Source of the DNA: an uncultured Bacteroides sp.
Lineage (GTDB): Bacteria > Bacteroidota > Bacteroidia > Bacteroidales > Bacteroidaceae
Direction of reading: 5' to 3'
DNA: 50,060 bases
Assembly: GCA_937890825.1 (NCBI GenBank)
Contig: CALADS010000016.1
Location: 1 to 50,060, forward strand
Shown here: positions 35,259 through 42,728 of the stretch, piece by piece
How the letters are laid out: each line of letters opens with the position of its first letter
Numbering within the stretch: position 1 is the first letter of the stretch
The notes under the pieces: model-generated
What the model was told of the DNA's origin: nothing
Databases searched by the model: none
The model's input: only the letters and a program-made list of their open reading frames with translations
Made by a program: the position numbers and the translations under genes

Positions 35259-35291
35259 TTTGGTTGATACATTAAAAAGGTTCTATCTTTG
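35259..35291 (+). promoter_or_regulatory. Promoter of the small RNA in front of ribE
   Basis: TTTG (35259-35262) and TATCTTTG (35284-35291) are 21 nt apart, a perfect match to the Bacteroidetes consensus. Predicted transcription start is near 35298. An intrinsic terminator lies within 90 nt and no start codon intervenes. Confidence 0.8.
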
Positions 35292-35297
35292 CGCCGT

Positions 35298-35387
35298 TAT
35301 CCTGAAAACAATCTTTTTACCTTAAAAAAAAACTAATACCTATTGAAAACTGAAAAGGAGGCTTTGTGAAAAGCTTCCTTTTTTTTT
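35298..35387 (+). ncRNA. Candidate small RNA (about 90 nt) upstream of ribE
   Basis: The unit is bounded by a consensus promoter and a strong intrinsic terminator, with no coding frame. A second promoter for ribE begins in the terminator's T tract, so the RNA appears separate rather than a ribE leader. Its 5' part (35296-35350) is complementary to the AGGTA-rich RNA at 29399-29435 and, less perfectly, 29574-29603. It also carries AAAGGAGG (35354-35361) in the terminator stem. It does not show FMN riboswitch features. Alternative: a transcription attenuator or cleaved leader. Confidence 0.6.
35353..35387 (+). terminator. Intrinsic terminator of the small RNA
   Basis: A 13-bp stem (AAAAGGAGGCTTT with AAAGCTTCCTTTT, one G-U pair) and a GTGA tetraloop are followed by a T run to 35387. 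Confidence 0.9.
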
Positions 35388-35415
35388 GTACTGCATCGAG
35401 ATTGCTTTATCTTTG
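35385..35415 (+). promoter_or_regulatory. ribE promoter
   Basis: TTTG (35385-35388) and TATCTTTG (35408-35415) are 19 nt apart. The -33 element overlaps the end of the preceding T tract. The leader to the ribE ATG is about 30 nt. Confidence 0.8.
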
Positions 35416-35452
35416 TATGCAGAATTACAAATTTTAAAAACCCATATACCCT

Positions 35453-36058
35453 ATGTTTTCTGGAATAGTAGAAGAATGCGCTACGCTGGTAGCACTGCAG
35501 AGAGAGCAAGAAAATGTACACTTCACGCTGAAGTGTAGCTTTGTAGAAGAACTGAAGATAGACCAAAGTGTGGCCCACAACGGCGTTTGCCTCACGGTGG
35601 TGCGCATCGAGGGCGACACCTATACCGTGACCGCCATGAAAGAAACGCTCGACCGTTCCAACCTGGGTCTGCTGCAGGTGGGCGATGAAGTCAACGTGGA
35701 GCGCAGCATGCAGATGAACGGCCGCCTCGACGGACACATCGTGCAGGGCCATGTAGACCAGACCGCCACTTGCGTATCGGTAGAAGATGCCGCCGGCAGC
35801 TACTACTTCACCTTCCGCTACGCATTAGATAAAGAGATGGCCCGCCGCGGCTACTTCACCGTAGACAAAGGTTCGGTGACGGTGAACGGCGTCAGCCTCA
35901 CGGTATGTAATCCCACCGACGACACCTTCCAGGTGGCCATCATTCCCTACACCTTCGAGCACACCAATTTCCACGCCATCCAGCCCGGCAGCGTGGTAAA
36001 CATCGAGTTCGACATAATCGGCAAGTACCTTAGCCGCATGATGCACTTTACCGCCTGA
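35453..36058 (+). CDS. ribE: Riboflavin synthase, alpha subunit
   Basis: This 201-aa enzyme dismutates two 6,7-dimethyl-8-ribityllumazine molecules to riboflavin. It starts with the family hallmark MFSGIVEE and has two homologous lumazine-binding barrels (about 1-97 and 98-188). Each carries the conserved segment (VAHNGVCLTV and VTVNGVSLTV) and DRSNLG / HTNFH ends. Length is normal. It heads a GC-rich run of genes and is 5 nt from the nitroreductase gene. Confidence 0.97.
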   Translation: MFSGIVEECATLVALQREQENVHFTLKCSFVEELKIDQSVAHNGVCLTVVRIEGDTYTVTAMKETLDRSNLGLLQVGDEVNVERSMQMNGRLDGHIVQGHVDQTATCVSVEDAAGSYYFTFRYALDKEMARRGYFTVDKGSVTVNGVSLTVCNPTDDTFQVAIIPYTFEHTNFHAIQPGSVVNIEFDIIGKYLSRMMHFTA

Positions 36059-36063
36059 AGCCT

Positions 36064-36615
36064 ATGAACGAGATAACCGATTTTCTGTCGCTGGTAGCCT
36101 CCCGTCAGAGCGACCGCGCCTACGATGCATCGCGCCCTGTAGAGCCCGAGAAACTGCAGCGCATCCTCGAGGCAGCCCGTCTGGCTCCCTCGGCTTGCAA
36201 TGCGCAGCCCTGGAAGTTTGTGGTGGTAACCGACCCCGACCTGGCCGTGCGGGTGGGAAAAGCCACGGCCGGACTGGGCATGAATAAATTTGCCAAGCAC
36301 GCCCCCGTGCACATCCTCATTGTAGAAGAATCCATGAACATCACCTCCTTTCTGGGAGCCCGTATCAAGGACAAATACTTCCCGCTGATCGACATCGGCA
36401 TTGCCGCTTCGCACATCACCCTGGCCGCCGAAAGCGAAGGGCTGGGCAGCTGCATCCTGGGTTGGTTCGACGAAGCCGAAATCAAGCGCCTGGTGGGCAT
36501 TCCCTCGGGCAAGCGACTGCTGCTCGACATCACCCTGGGCTATCCGGCCAAGCCCAAACGCAAAAAATCGCGCAAGGCAGCCGAAAAAGTAATTGCATAT
36601 AATCGCTATGAATAG
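36064..36615 (+). CDS. Nitroreductase family flavoprotein
   Basis: This 183-aa FMN-dependent oxidoreductase has the N-terminal FMN-binding SRQSDRAYDASRPVE (about 14-28) and LEAARLAPSACNAQPWKFVVV (36-56). GLGSCILGWFDEAEIKRLVGIP and LGYPAKPKRKKSRK lie near the end. It is of short nitroreductase type. Its position directly after riboflavin synthase fits a flavin enzyme. The physiological substrate is unknown. The last codons overlap the preceding part of the M23 reading frame but not its preferred start. Confidence 0.92.
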   Translation: MNEITDFLSLVASRQSDRAYDASRPVEPEKLQRILEAARLAPSACNAQPWKFVVVTDPDLAVRVGKATAGLGMNKFAKHAPVHILIVEESMNITSFLGARIKDKYFPLIDIGIAASHITLAAESEGLGSCILGWFDEAEIKRLVGIPSGKRLLLDITLGYPAKPKRKKSRKAAEKVIAYNRYE

Positions 36616-38269
36616 TAAGAAAAGACTGATGCACAGCGTGGTGGCCTGCATGCTGCTGTGTGCACCCGCCGTGCATGCCCAGCAGCATGTTTTTGTGCCT
36701 CCGTTCGATTTTCCCCCCACCTTTTCGGGTAATTTCGGCGAACTCCGCGCCAACCATTTCCACGGAGGGCTCGATTTCAAGACCGGCGGTGCCATCGGCA
36801 AGCCCGTGCGCGCCCTGGCCGACGGATACCTCTCGCGCATCCGGGTGAACCATGGGTCGGGCTATGTGCTCAACGTAGTGTTCGACAACGGCTACACCGC
36901 CATCTACCGCCACCTCAGCGCCTTTACGGGCGACGTGGCCCGGCGCGTGGAAGACCTGCAATACGAAACCGAGAGCTGGGAAGTGGACCTCGAGCCTCGG
37001 CCCGACGAATACCGCGTGAAGGCAGGGCAGGTGATAGCTCTCAGCGGCAACACCGGGTACTCTTTCGGCCCTCATCTGCACCTCGATTTGATAGATACCG
37101 CCACCGATGAAAACGTAGACCCCCTACCGTTCTTTGCCGACCGCGTGAAAGACCACGTGGCCCCTAAAGCCACGGGACTGATGCTGTTTCCGCAGCCGGG
37201 CAGGGGAGTGGTGAACGGCCTTGCACGCAGCCAGACCTTTGCCGTGCACTCCGACCGTGTCATCACCGCCTGGGGCGAGATAGGTGCGGGCATCCGGGCC
37301 TACGACTATATGGATGGCGTACATAATCGCTACGGCGTGCATACCGTAGTGCTGCAGGTAGACGGAGAAGAAGTGTTTCGCAGCGTGGTAGACCGCTTTG
37401 CCTACTCCGAACACCGCTACATCAACTCCTGGACCGAGGGACCCTACATGAAATCCTTCATCGCGCCGGGCAACCGCCTGCGCATGCTGCATGCCGCTAA
37501 CGGCCGCCGCGGACTGGTGACCATTAATCAGGAGCGTCCCTACCACTTTCATTACACCCTGAGCGATGCCCTGGGCAACACCTCGCACGTGCGCTTCACG
37601 GTGCAAGGCCGTCGCAGCCCCCTTCCGCAGCCCCCGCAGCGCGAGAAATACCACTTCCGCTGGAATTGCGTAAATTACCTGCAAGAGCCCGGGCTCGACC
37701 TTCTGGTGCCTCGCGGCACGCTCTACGACGACGTCTGCCTGGACTATGCCCTGCAGACCGACCCTCACGGCATAGCCCATCGCTATCGGTTGCACACCCG
37801 TCCGGTGTATCTGCACGACTATGCCGACCTCAGCATCGCCCCGCGCCGTTACCCCGTGGCCGACTCCACGAAATACTACCTGGCCTCGGTCGACCGTCAA
37901 GGCCGGCTGCACAGCCTGGGCGGCCGCATGCAGAACGGACGCCTCTGCGCCCGGGTGCGCCAGCTAGGTACCTTTACCGTGGCAGTAGACACCGTGCCCC
38001 CCGAGCTCACCCTCGTCAGTCCCCAGCAATGGGGCCGCCAGAGACGCATCGTGATACGGGCCCAAGACACTGCCACCGGCATCCACACCTACCGCGGCAC
38101 CATCGACGGAGCGTATGCCCTCTTCGGCATCCCCAACGCCGTAAGCGGACAGTTGGAATGCCGCCTCTCGAACCGACAGTTACAGAAAGGACAAACCCAC
38201 CTGCTGCAACTCAGCGTGACCGACGGCTGCGGCAATACCACCACCGAGCAGTTCACCTTTTATTACTGA
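36608..38269 (+). CDS. M23 family metallopeptidase (secreted, peptidoglycan-active)
   Basis: An open frame begins at ATG 36593, but ATG 36608 directly precedes a proper signal peptide (NSKKRLMHSVVACMLLCAPAVHAQ) and is preferred (553 aa). The LytM/M23 domain is near the N-terminus: HFHGGLDF supplies His and Asp zinc ligands (H52 and D56 from this start), and GPHLHLDLID supplies the HxH pair (H156, H158). The C-terminal two thirds are beta-rich domains with Ig-like features. It should cut peptide cross-links in the periplasm. Overlap with the nitroreductase gene suggests one operon. Confidence 0.9.
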   Translation: MNSKKRLMHSVVACMLLCAPAVHAQQHVFVPPFDFPPTFSGNFGELRANHFHGGLDFKTGGAIGKPVRALADGYLSRIRVNHGSGYVLNVVFDNGYTAIYRHLSAFTGDVARRVEDLQYETESWEVDLEPRPDEYRVKAGQVIALSGNTGYSFGPHLHLDLIDTATDENVDPLPFFADRVKDHVAPKATGLMLFPQPGRGVVNGLARSQTFAVHSDRVITAWGEIGAGIRAYDYMDGVHNRYGVHTVVLQVDGEEVFRSVVDRFAYSEHRYINSWTEGPYMKSFIAPGNRLRMLHAANGRRGLVTINQERPYHFHYTLSDALGNTSHVRFTVQGRRSPLPQPPQREKYHFRWNCVNYLQEPGLDLLVPRGTLYDDVCLDYALQTDPHGIAHRYRLHTRPVYLHDYADLSIAPRRYPVADSTKYYLASVDRQGRLHSLGGRMQNGRLCARVRQLGTFTVAVDTVPPELTLVSPQQWGRQRRIVIRAQDTATGIHTYRGTIDGAYALFGIPNAVSGQLECRLSNRQLQKGQTHLLQLSVTDGCGNTTTEQFTFYY

Positions 38270-38352
38270 CATCCCCTCCAGCGTATTTCATTACATACGC
38301 ACCCTGATGTGATACTATACCAATAACTAATTAAAAATAATACAGAAACAGT

Positions 38353-40020
38353 ATGCTAAAAAGAACAACATTCACCCTGATGCTGATGGCTGCGGCAGTG
38401 CTGCAGGCATTGGCCTGTACCAACCTCATCGTAGGCAAAAACGCCTCGGCCGACGGTTCCACCATCGTATCTTATTCGGCCGACTCTTACGGCCTCTTCG
38501 GCGAACTCTACCATTATCCTGCCGGCATGCACGCCAAAGGCACGATGATCGACATCCACGAGTGGGACACCGGCAAATACCTCGGTCAGATAGCCCAGGC
38601 CCGCCAGACCTACAACGTCATCGGCAACATGAACGAATTCCAGCTCACCATAGCCGAAACCACCTTCGGCGGCCGCCCCGAGCTGGTAGACACCACCGGC
38701 GTGATAGATTACGGCAGCCTCATCTACCTGGCTCTGCAACGTTCGCGCACCGCCCGCGAAGCCATCAAGGTGATGACCGACCTGGTAGAAGAATACGGCT
38801 ACTACAGCAGCGGCGAATCCTTCACCCTGGCCGACCCCAATGAAGTATGGATTATGGAGATGATAGGCAAGGGCCCCGGCGTGCGCGGAGCCGTGTGGGT
38901 GGCCGTACGCGTGCCCGACGACTGCATCGCCGCCCATGCTAACCACAGCCGCATCCACCAGTTCCCCATGAACGACAAGAACAACTGCCTCTACTCGCCC
39001 GACGTCATCTCCTTTGCCCGCGAGAAAGGCTACTTCAGCGGCGTGAACAAAGACTTCAGCTTCTCTGCCGCCTACGCCCCGCTGGACTTCGGCGCCCTGC
39101 GCTTCTGCGAAGCCCGCGTGTGGAGCTACTACAACATGTTTACCGACAAAGGTCAGGAATACCTGTCCTACATCGAAGGCACCGACACCACCCCCATGCC
39201 CCTCTTTGTGAAGCCCAGCCGCAAACTCTCCGTGCGCGACGTGCAGCAAGCCATGCGCGACCACTACGAAGGCACCCCGCTGGACCTGAGCCAAGACTTC
39301 GGCGCCGGTCCCTACCACACCCCCTACCGCCTGTCGCCCCTCACCTTCGAGGTAGACGGTAAAGAATACTTCAACGAACGCCCCATCTCTACCCAGCAGA
39401 GCGGCTTCGTGTTTGTGGCCCAGATGCGCGCCTCGCTGCCCGATGCCGTGGGCGGCGTACTGTGGTTTGGCACCGACGACGCCAACATGACCGTCTTCAC
39501 CCCCGTGTACTGCTGCACCGACCAGGCCCCGCAGTGCTACACCCGCGTAGACGGAGCCGACTACATCACCTTCTCCTGGCGCTCCTCCTTCTGGATGTAC
39601 AACTGGGTATCGGGCATGGTATACCCCCGCTACGACCTCATGATAGGCGATGTGCGCGCCGTGCAGCAGCAGCTCGAAGACACCTTTGCCCAAGCCCAGA
39701 GCGGCATCGAATCATCGGCCCTGCAACTGCTGCAGAAAGACCCCGCTGCGGCCAAGCGCTTCCTTACCCGCTACACCCACCTCACAGCCCAGAGCACCCT
39801 CGACGCCTGGAAGCGGCTGGGTGAATACCTCATCGTGAAATACAGCGACGGCGTGGTGCGAAAGACGAAAGACGGCCGCTTCCTGCGCAACTCCATCGGC
39901 CAGCCCGCCGGCGTAGACCGCCCCGGCTATAGCCCCGAATTCCTGAAAGAATACGTCCGTCAGACCGGCGACCGCTACCTGATGAAAGCCCTGGAGCCGA
40001 AAAAAACAAATGAAAATTAG
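38353..40020 (+). CDS. C69 family dipeptidase
   Basis: This 555-aa N-terminal nucleophile hydrolase has a signal peptide (1-21, LMLMAAAVLQALA). Cys22, the first residue after predicted cleavage, starts the mature protein (CTNLIVGKNASADGS) and is the expected catalytic nucleophile. FTLADPNEVWIMEMIGKGPG and CIAAHANHSRIHQFP are family segments. It hydrolyses dipeptides outside the cytoplasm. It is 83 nt after the M23 gene. GC at third positions is very high here compared with the flanks. Confidence 0.93.
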   Translation: MLKRTTFTLMLMAAAVLQALACTNLIVGKNASADGSTIVSYSADSYGLFGELYHYPAGMHAKGTMIDIHEWDTGKYLGQIAQARQTYNVIGNMNEFQLTIAETTFGGRPELVDTTGVIDYGSLIYLALQRSRTAREAIKVMTDLVEEYGYYSSGESFTLADPNEVWIMEMIGKGPGVRGAVWVAVRVPDDCIAAHANHSRIHQFPMNDKNNCLYSPDVISFAREKGYFSGVNKDFSFSAAYAPLDFGALRFCEARVWSYYNMFTDKGQEYLSYIEGTDTTPMPLFVKPSRKLSVRDVQQAMRDHYEGTPLDLSQDFGAGPYHTPYRLSPLTFEVDGKEYFNERPISTQQSGFVFVAQMRASLPDAVGGVLWFGTDDANMTVFTPVYCCTDQAPQCYTRVDGADYITFSWRSSFWMYNWVSGMVYPRYDLMIGDVRAVQQQLEDTFAQAQSGIESSALQLLQKDPAAAKRFLTRYTHLTAQSTLDAWKRLGEYLIVKYSDGVVRKTKDGRFLRNSIGQPAGVDRPGYSPEFLKEYVRQTGDRYLMKALEPKKTNEN

Positions 40021-40040
40021 GAAATCTAAAGTTAATGCTC

Positions 40041-40048
40041 TACATTTG
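40041..40048 (+). promoter_or_regulatory. Bacteroidetes -7 promoter element
   Basis: TACATTTG matches TAnnTTTG. No clear -33 element is visible. It lies 52 nt before the phosphohexomutase start. Confidence 0.55.
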
Positions 40049-40099
40049 CCACTCAAGAAAAAGCAACAAAAGTATTAACCTTTAAAATATAAACTCATT

Positions 40100-41842
40100 A
40101 TGGAAAATCAAGAACTGATTAAACAGATAACAGAGAAAGCCGAAAAATGGCTTACCCCGGCTTACGACGCCGAAACACAAGCAGAAGTAAGACGCATGCT
40201 CGACGACGCCGATCACACAGCATTGATCGACAGCTTCTATAAAGATTTGGAATTTGGTACAGGCGGATTGCGCGGCATCATGGGTGCAGGCAGCAACCGT
40301 ATGAACATCTATACCGTAGGTGCCGCCACCCAAGGGCTGGCCAACTATCTGAACAAATGCTTTGCCGGCCAAGGTCAGATTTCAGTAGTAGTGGGTCACG
40401 ACTGCCGCAACAACAGCCGCAAGTTTGCCGAAATCTCGGCCGACATCTTCTCGGCCAACGGTATCAAAGTATACCTGTTCGACGATTTGCGCCCCACACC
40501 CGAAGTATCCTTCGCCATCCGTCACCTGGGCTGCCAGAGCGGTATCAACATCACCGCCAGCCACAACCCGCGTGAATACAACGGCTACAAGGCCTACTGG
40601 AACGACGGCGCACAGGTACTGGCTCCGCACGACACTGCCATCATCGACGAGGTGAACAAGGTAACCGTGGCCGACATCAAGTTCCAGGGCAACAAAGACC
40701 TCATTCAGATTATCGGCGAAGACGTAGATAAAGTATACCTGGAAAAGGTACACAGCATCTCCATCGACCCCGAAGTAATCCGTCGTCAGAAAGACCTGAG
40801 CATCGTGTACACACCGCTCCACGGCGCCGGACGCACCCTCATCCCGCGTTCATTGAAGGAATGGGGCTTTGAAAACATCAACCTGGTAGAGCCGCAGATG
40901 GTGATGGACGGCAACTTCCCCACCGTGGTATCTCCGAACCCCGAAAATGCCGAAGCACTGACCCTGGCTATCGAACTGGCCAAGAAAATCAATGCCGACA
41001 TTGTGATGGCCAGCGACCCCGACGCCGACCGCGTGGGTATGGCCTGCAAAAACAGCCAGGGCGAATGGGTGCTGATCAACGGTAACCAGACTTGTCTGCT
41101 CTTCCTGTACTACATCATCAAGAACCGCTTGGCCACCGGCAAGATGCAACCGGGCGACTTCGTGGTGAAGACCATCGTAACCACCGAACTGATTAAGGCC
41201 GTGGCCGACAAGAACCACGTGGAAATGCTCGACTGCTACACCGGATTCAAGTGGATAGCCCGCGAAATCCGTCTGCGCGAAGGCAAGCAGCAATACATCG
41301 GCGGTGGCGAAGAAAGCTACGGCTTCCTGGCCGAAGACTTTGTGCGCGACAAAGACGCCGTATCTGCCTGCTCATTGCTGGCCGAAATCTGCGCCTGGGC
41401 CAAAGACCAGGGCAAGACGCTGTACGACGTGCTGATGGACATCTACGTGGAATACGGCTTCTCTAAAGAAACCACCGTCAATGTGGTGAAACCCGGTAAG
41501 AGCGGAGCCGAAGAAATCAAGGCCATGATGGACAACTTCCGTGCCAACCCGCCCCAGGAAATCGGCGGTTCCAAGGTGGTGCTGACCAAGGATTACAAGA
41601 CGCTGAAAACTATCGACGGCCAAGGCCACGAAACGGCACTGGATATGCCCGAAACCTCTAACGTGCTGCAATACTTCACCGAAGACGGCACCAAGATTTC
41701 GGTACGTCCTTCCGGTACCGAACCGAAGATAAAATTCTACATCGAAGTGAAAGGCCAGATGGGCTGTGCCAATTGTTATGCTGGTGCCGAAGCTGCGGCT
41801 GTAGAAAAGGTAGACGCTGTGAAGCGTTCATTGGGTATCTGA
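40100..41842 (+). CDS. Phosphoglucomutase/phosphomannomutase (alpha-D-phosphohexomutase)
   Basis: This 580-aa enzyme interconverts hexose 1- and 6-phosphates. Landmarks are FGTGGLRGIMG (52-62), the phosphoserine loop ITASHNPREYNGYK with Ser154, the metal loop DPDADR (306-311), the sugar loop GGGEESYG and the phosphate-binding loop RPSGTEPK (536-543). Length matches the PgcA-like phospho-sugar mutase group. A terminator follows. Preference for glucose, mannose or deoxyribose phosphate is not evident. Confidence 0.95.
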   Translation: MENQELIKQITEKAEKWLTPAYDAETQAEVRRMLDDADHTALIDSFYKDLEFGTGGLRGIMGAGSNRMNIYTVGAATQGLANYLNKCFAGQGQISVVVGHDCRNNSRKFAEISADIFSANGIKVYLFDDLRPTPEVSFAIRHLGCQSGINITASHNPREYNGYKAYWNDGAQVLAPHDTAIIDEVNKVTVADIKFQGNKDLIQIIGEDVDKVYLEKVHSISIDPEVIRRQKDLSIVYTPLHGAGRTLIPRSLKEWGFENINLVEPQMVMDGNFPTVVSPNPENAEALTLAIELAKKINADIVMASDPDADRVGMACKNSQGEWVLINGNQTCLLFLYYIIKNRLATGKMQPGDFVVKTIVTTELIKAVADKNHVEMLDCYTGFKWIAREIRLREGKQQYIGGGEESYGFLAEDFVRDKDAVSACSLLAEICAWAKDQGKTLYDVLMDIYVEYGFSKETTVNVVKPGKSGAEEIKAMMDNFRANPPQEIGGSKVVLTKDYKTLKTIDGQGHETALDMPETSNVLQYFTEDGTKISVRPSGTEPKIKFYIEVKGQMGCANCYAGAEAAAVEKVDAVKRSLGI

Positions 41843-41898
41843 TACCCGAAAAGCCCGGTTTAAAAAAGCACCGGGTACGGTTGTCATATTATATGTAC

Positions 41899-41945
41899 AC
41901 CGGCCGTTGGGGGAGTATTTCTCCTCCGATGGCCGGTTTCTTTTT
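41899..41945 (+). terminator. Intrinsic terminator after the phosphohexomutase gene
   Basis: ACCGGCC pairs with GGCCGGT, with an inner GGGGGAG / CTCCTCC stem, followed by TTTCTTTTT. Confidence 0.9.
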
Positions 41946-42157
41946 ATCGCCGCCGGGGGTAGGGCGCCGTTTTTATTGTCATTATCGTCACTATTGTCAC
42001 TATCGTCACCGTTTTTGGGGGGCGAAAAACATCAAGTTCCACAATCCGCAAATTCGTCAATCATTGCTTGACTAATTCAATATTACTCAGTTTTCCATCA
42101 AAACCGGCTCGTACTTATGATTTCCTTTCGATAGTTTATCCCCGTTTGTAGTCGCTA
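41946..42157. other. Intergenic gap between housekeeping genes and the defence-like operon
   Basis: This stretch separates the convergent phosphohexomutase gene and minus-strand operon. It begins GC-rich, includes the 9-bp tandem repeats (41974-42009) and a small GTCAA/TTGAC hairpin (42057-42073), and becomes AT-rich. No gene, tRNA or clear attachment repeat was seen. No strong terminator for the minus operon was found. Confidence 0.6.
41974..42009. repeat. Four 9-bp tandem repeats
   Basis: TATTGTCAT, TATCGTCAC, TATTGTCAC and TATCGTCAC are directly adjacent (consensus TATYGTCAY). The role is unknown. They lie at the edge between the GC-rich block and the AT-rich operon. Confidence 0.85.
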
Positions 42158-42727
42158 TTATAGCTCTTCCGGTTCGTTAGATTCTATCTCACTTTCTTGT
42201 TCTTTATGTATAAATGATTGGAATACAGTAAGGAATGCAGTATCTTTAAAGAAATGATTTGGGTCATCTTCTAGTTTTTCTTGGATAAAGTCAAAGCCAA
42301 AGTTGGCATATTGCTCCATTTTCTCAATCATTTTATCAACCACACTTCTAGCTGTTATTTCCCCTTTCTCGAGTGCGATAAAATCTATATCAGTTCTTGC
42401 TATTAATGCAGCAAACATGTATTCTCGGATGCGAGGGTAGGCACTTCTTCCTGTTCTTGTTTCTATATTCCCCCAGTACATGATAGCTTGACCTAACGTC
42501 TTTAATTTCGATTTGTCTTCTGTTAAGGGTTTTGTTTGGTTATGGTATAGCCCAATGAAGAAAGCCAAGATAAACATTTCATACCCTGCGCCAAATATTT
42601 TACCACGTGCATCTTGGTATTTATTTACCCCCTTACCGTAATCTGAAAACACTTCCAAGATAGAATCTTGGTATTTTTTTTCCCATTGAGGATTTCTTTT
42701 CCCCCAAAGTTCGAATAATGATTCCAT
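42158..42727 (-). CDS. Unknown 189-aa protein, last gene of the defence-like operon
   Basis: I do not recognise this protein. It is soluble and mostly helical by composition, with no signal peptide. Notable stretches are KIFGAGYEMFILAFFIGLYHNQTKPLTEDKSKLKTLGQAIMYWGN (about 46-90) and a Glu-rich end (HKEQESEIESNEPEEL). Its start is 1 nt after the stop of the DndD-like ATPase gene, so it is surely co-translated and probably a partner. By position it could be the counterpart of DndE, which follows dndD in dnd operons, but it is longer than DndE and I see no DndE motif. Confidence 0.75.
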   Translation of the reverse strand: MESLFELWGKRNPQWEKKYQDSILEVFSDYGKGVNKYQDARGKIFGAGYEMFILAFFIGLYHNQTKPLTEDKSKLKTLGQAIMYWGNIETRTGRSAYPRIREYMFAALIARTDIDFIALEKGEITARSVVDKMIEKMEQYANFGFDFIQEKLEDDPNHFFKDTAFLTVFQSFIHKEQESEIESNEPEEL

Positions 42728-42728
42728 G

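Noticed and set aside
35298..35452. FMN riboswitch in front of ribE
   Set aside because: The conserved FMN-element sequence and multi-helix junction are not present, and the space is too short.
35947..37081. Minus-strand frames opposite the nitroreductase and M23 genes
   Set aside because: They are shadows in the GC-rich block. The plus-strand genes have clear motifs.
38356..39693. Long minus-strand open frame (445 codons) opposite the C69 dipeptidase gene
   Set aside because: High GC removes stops in the antisense frame. The Gly/Val/His-rich translation shows no domain.
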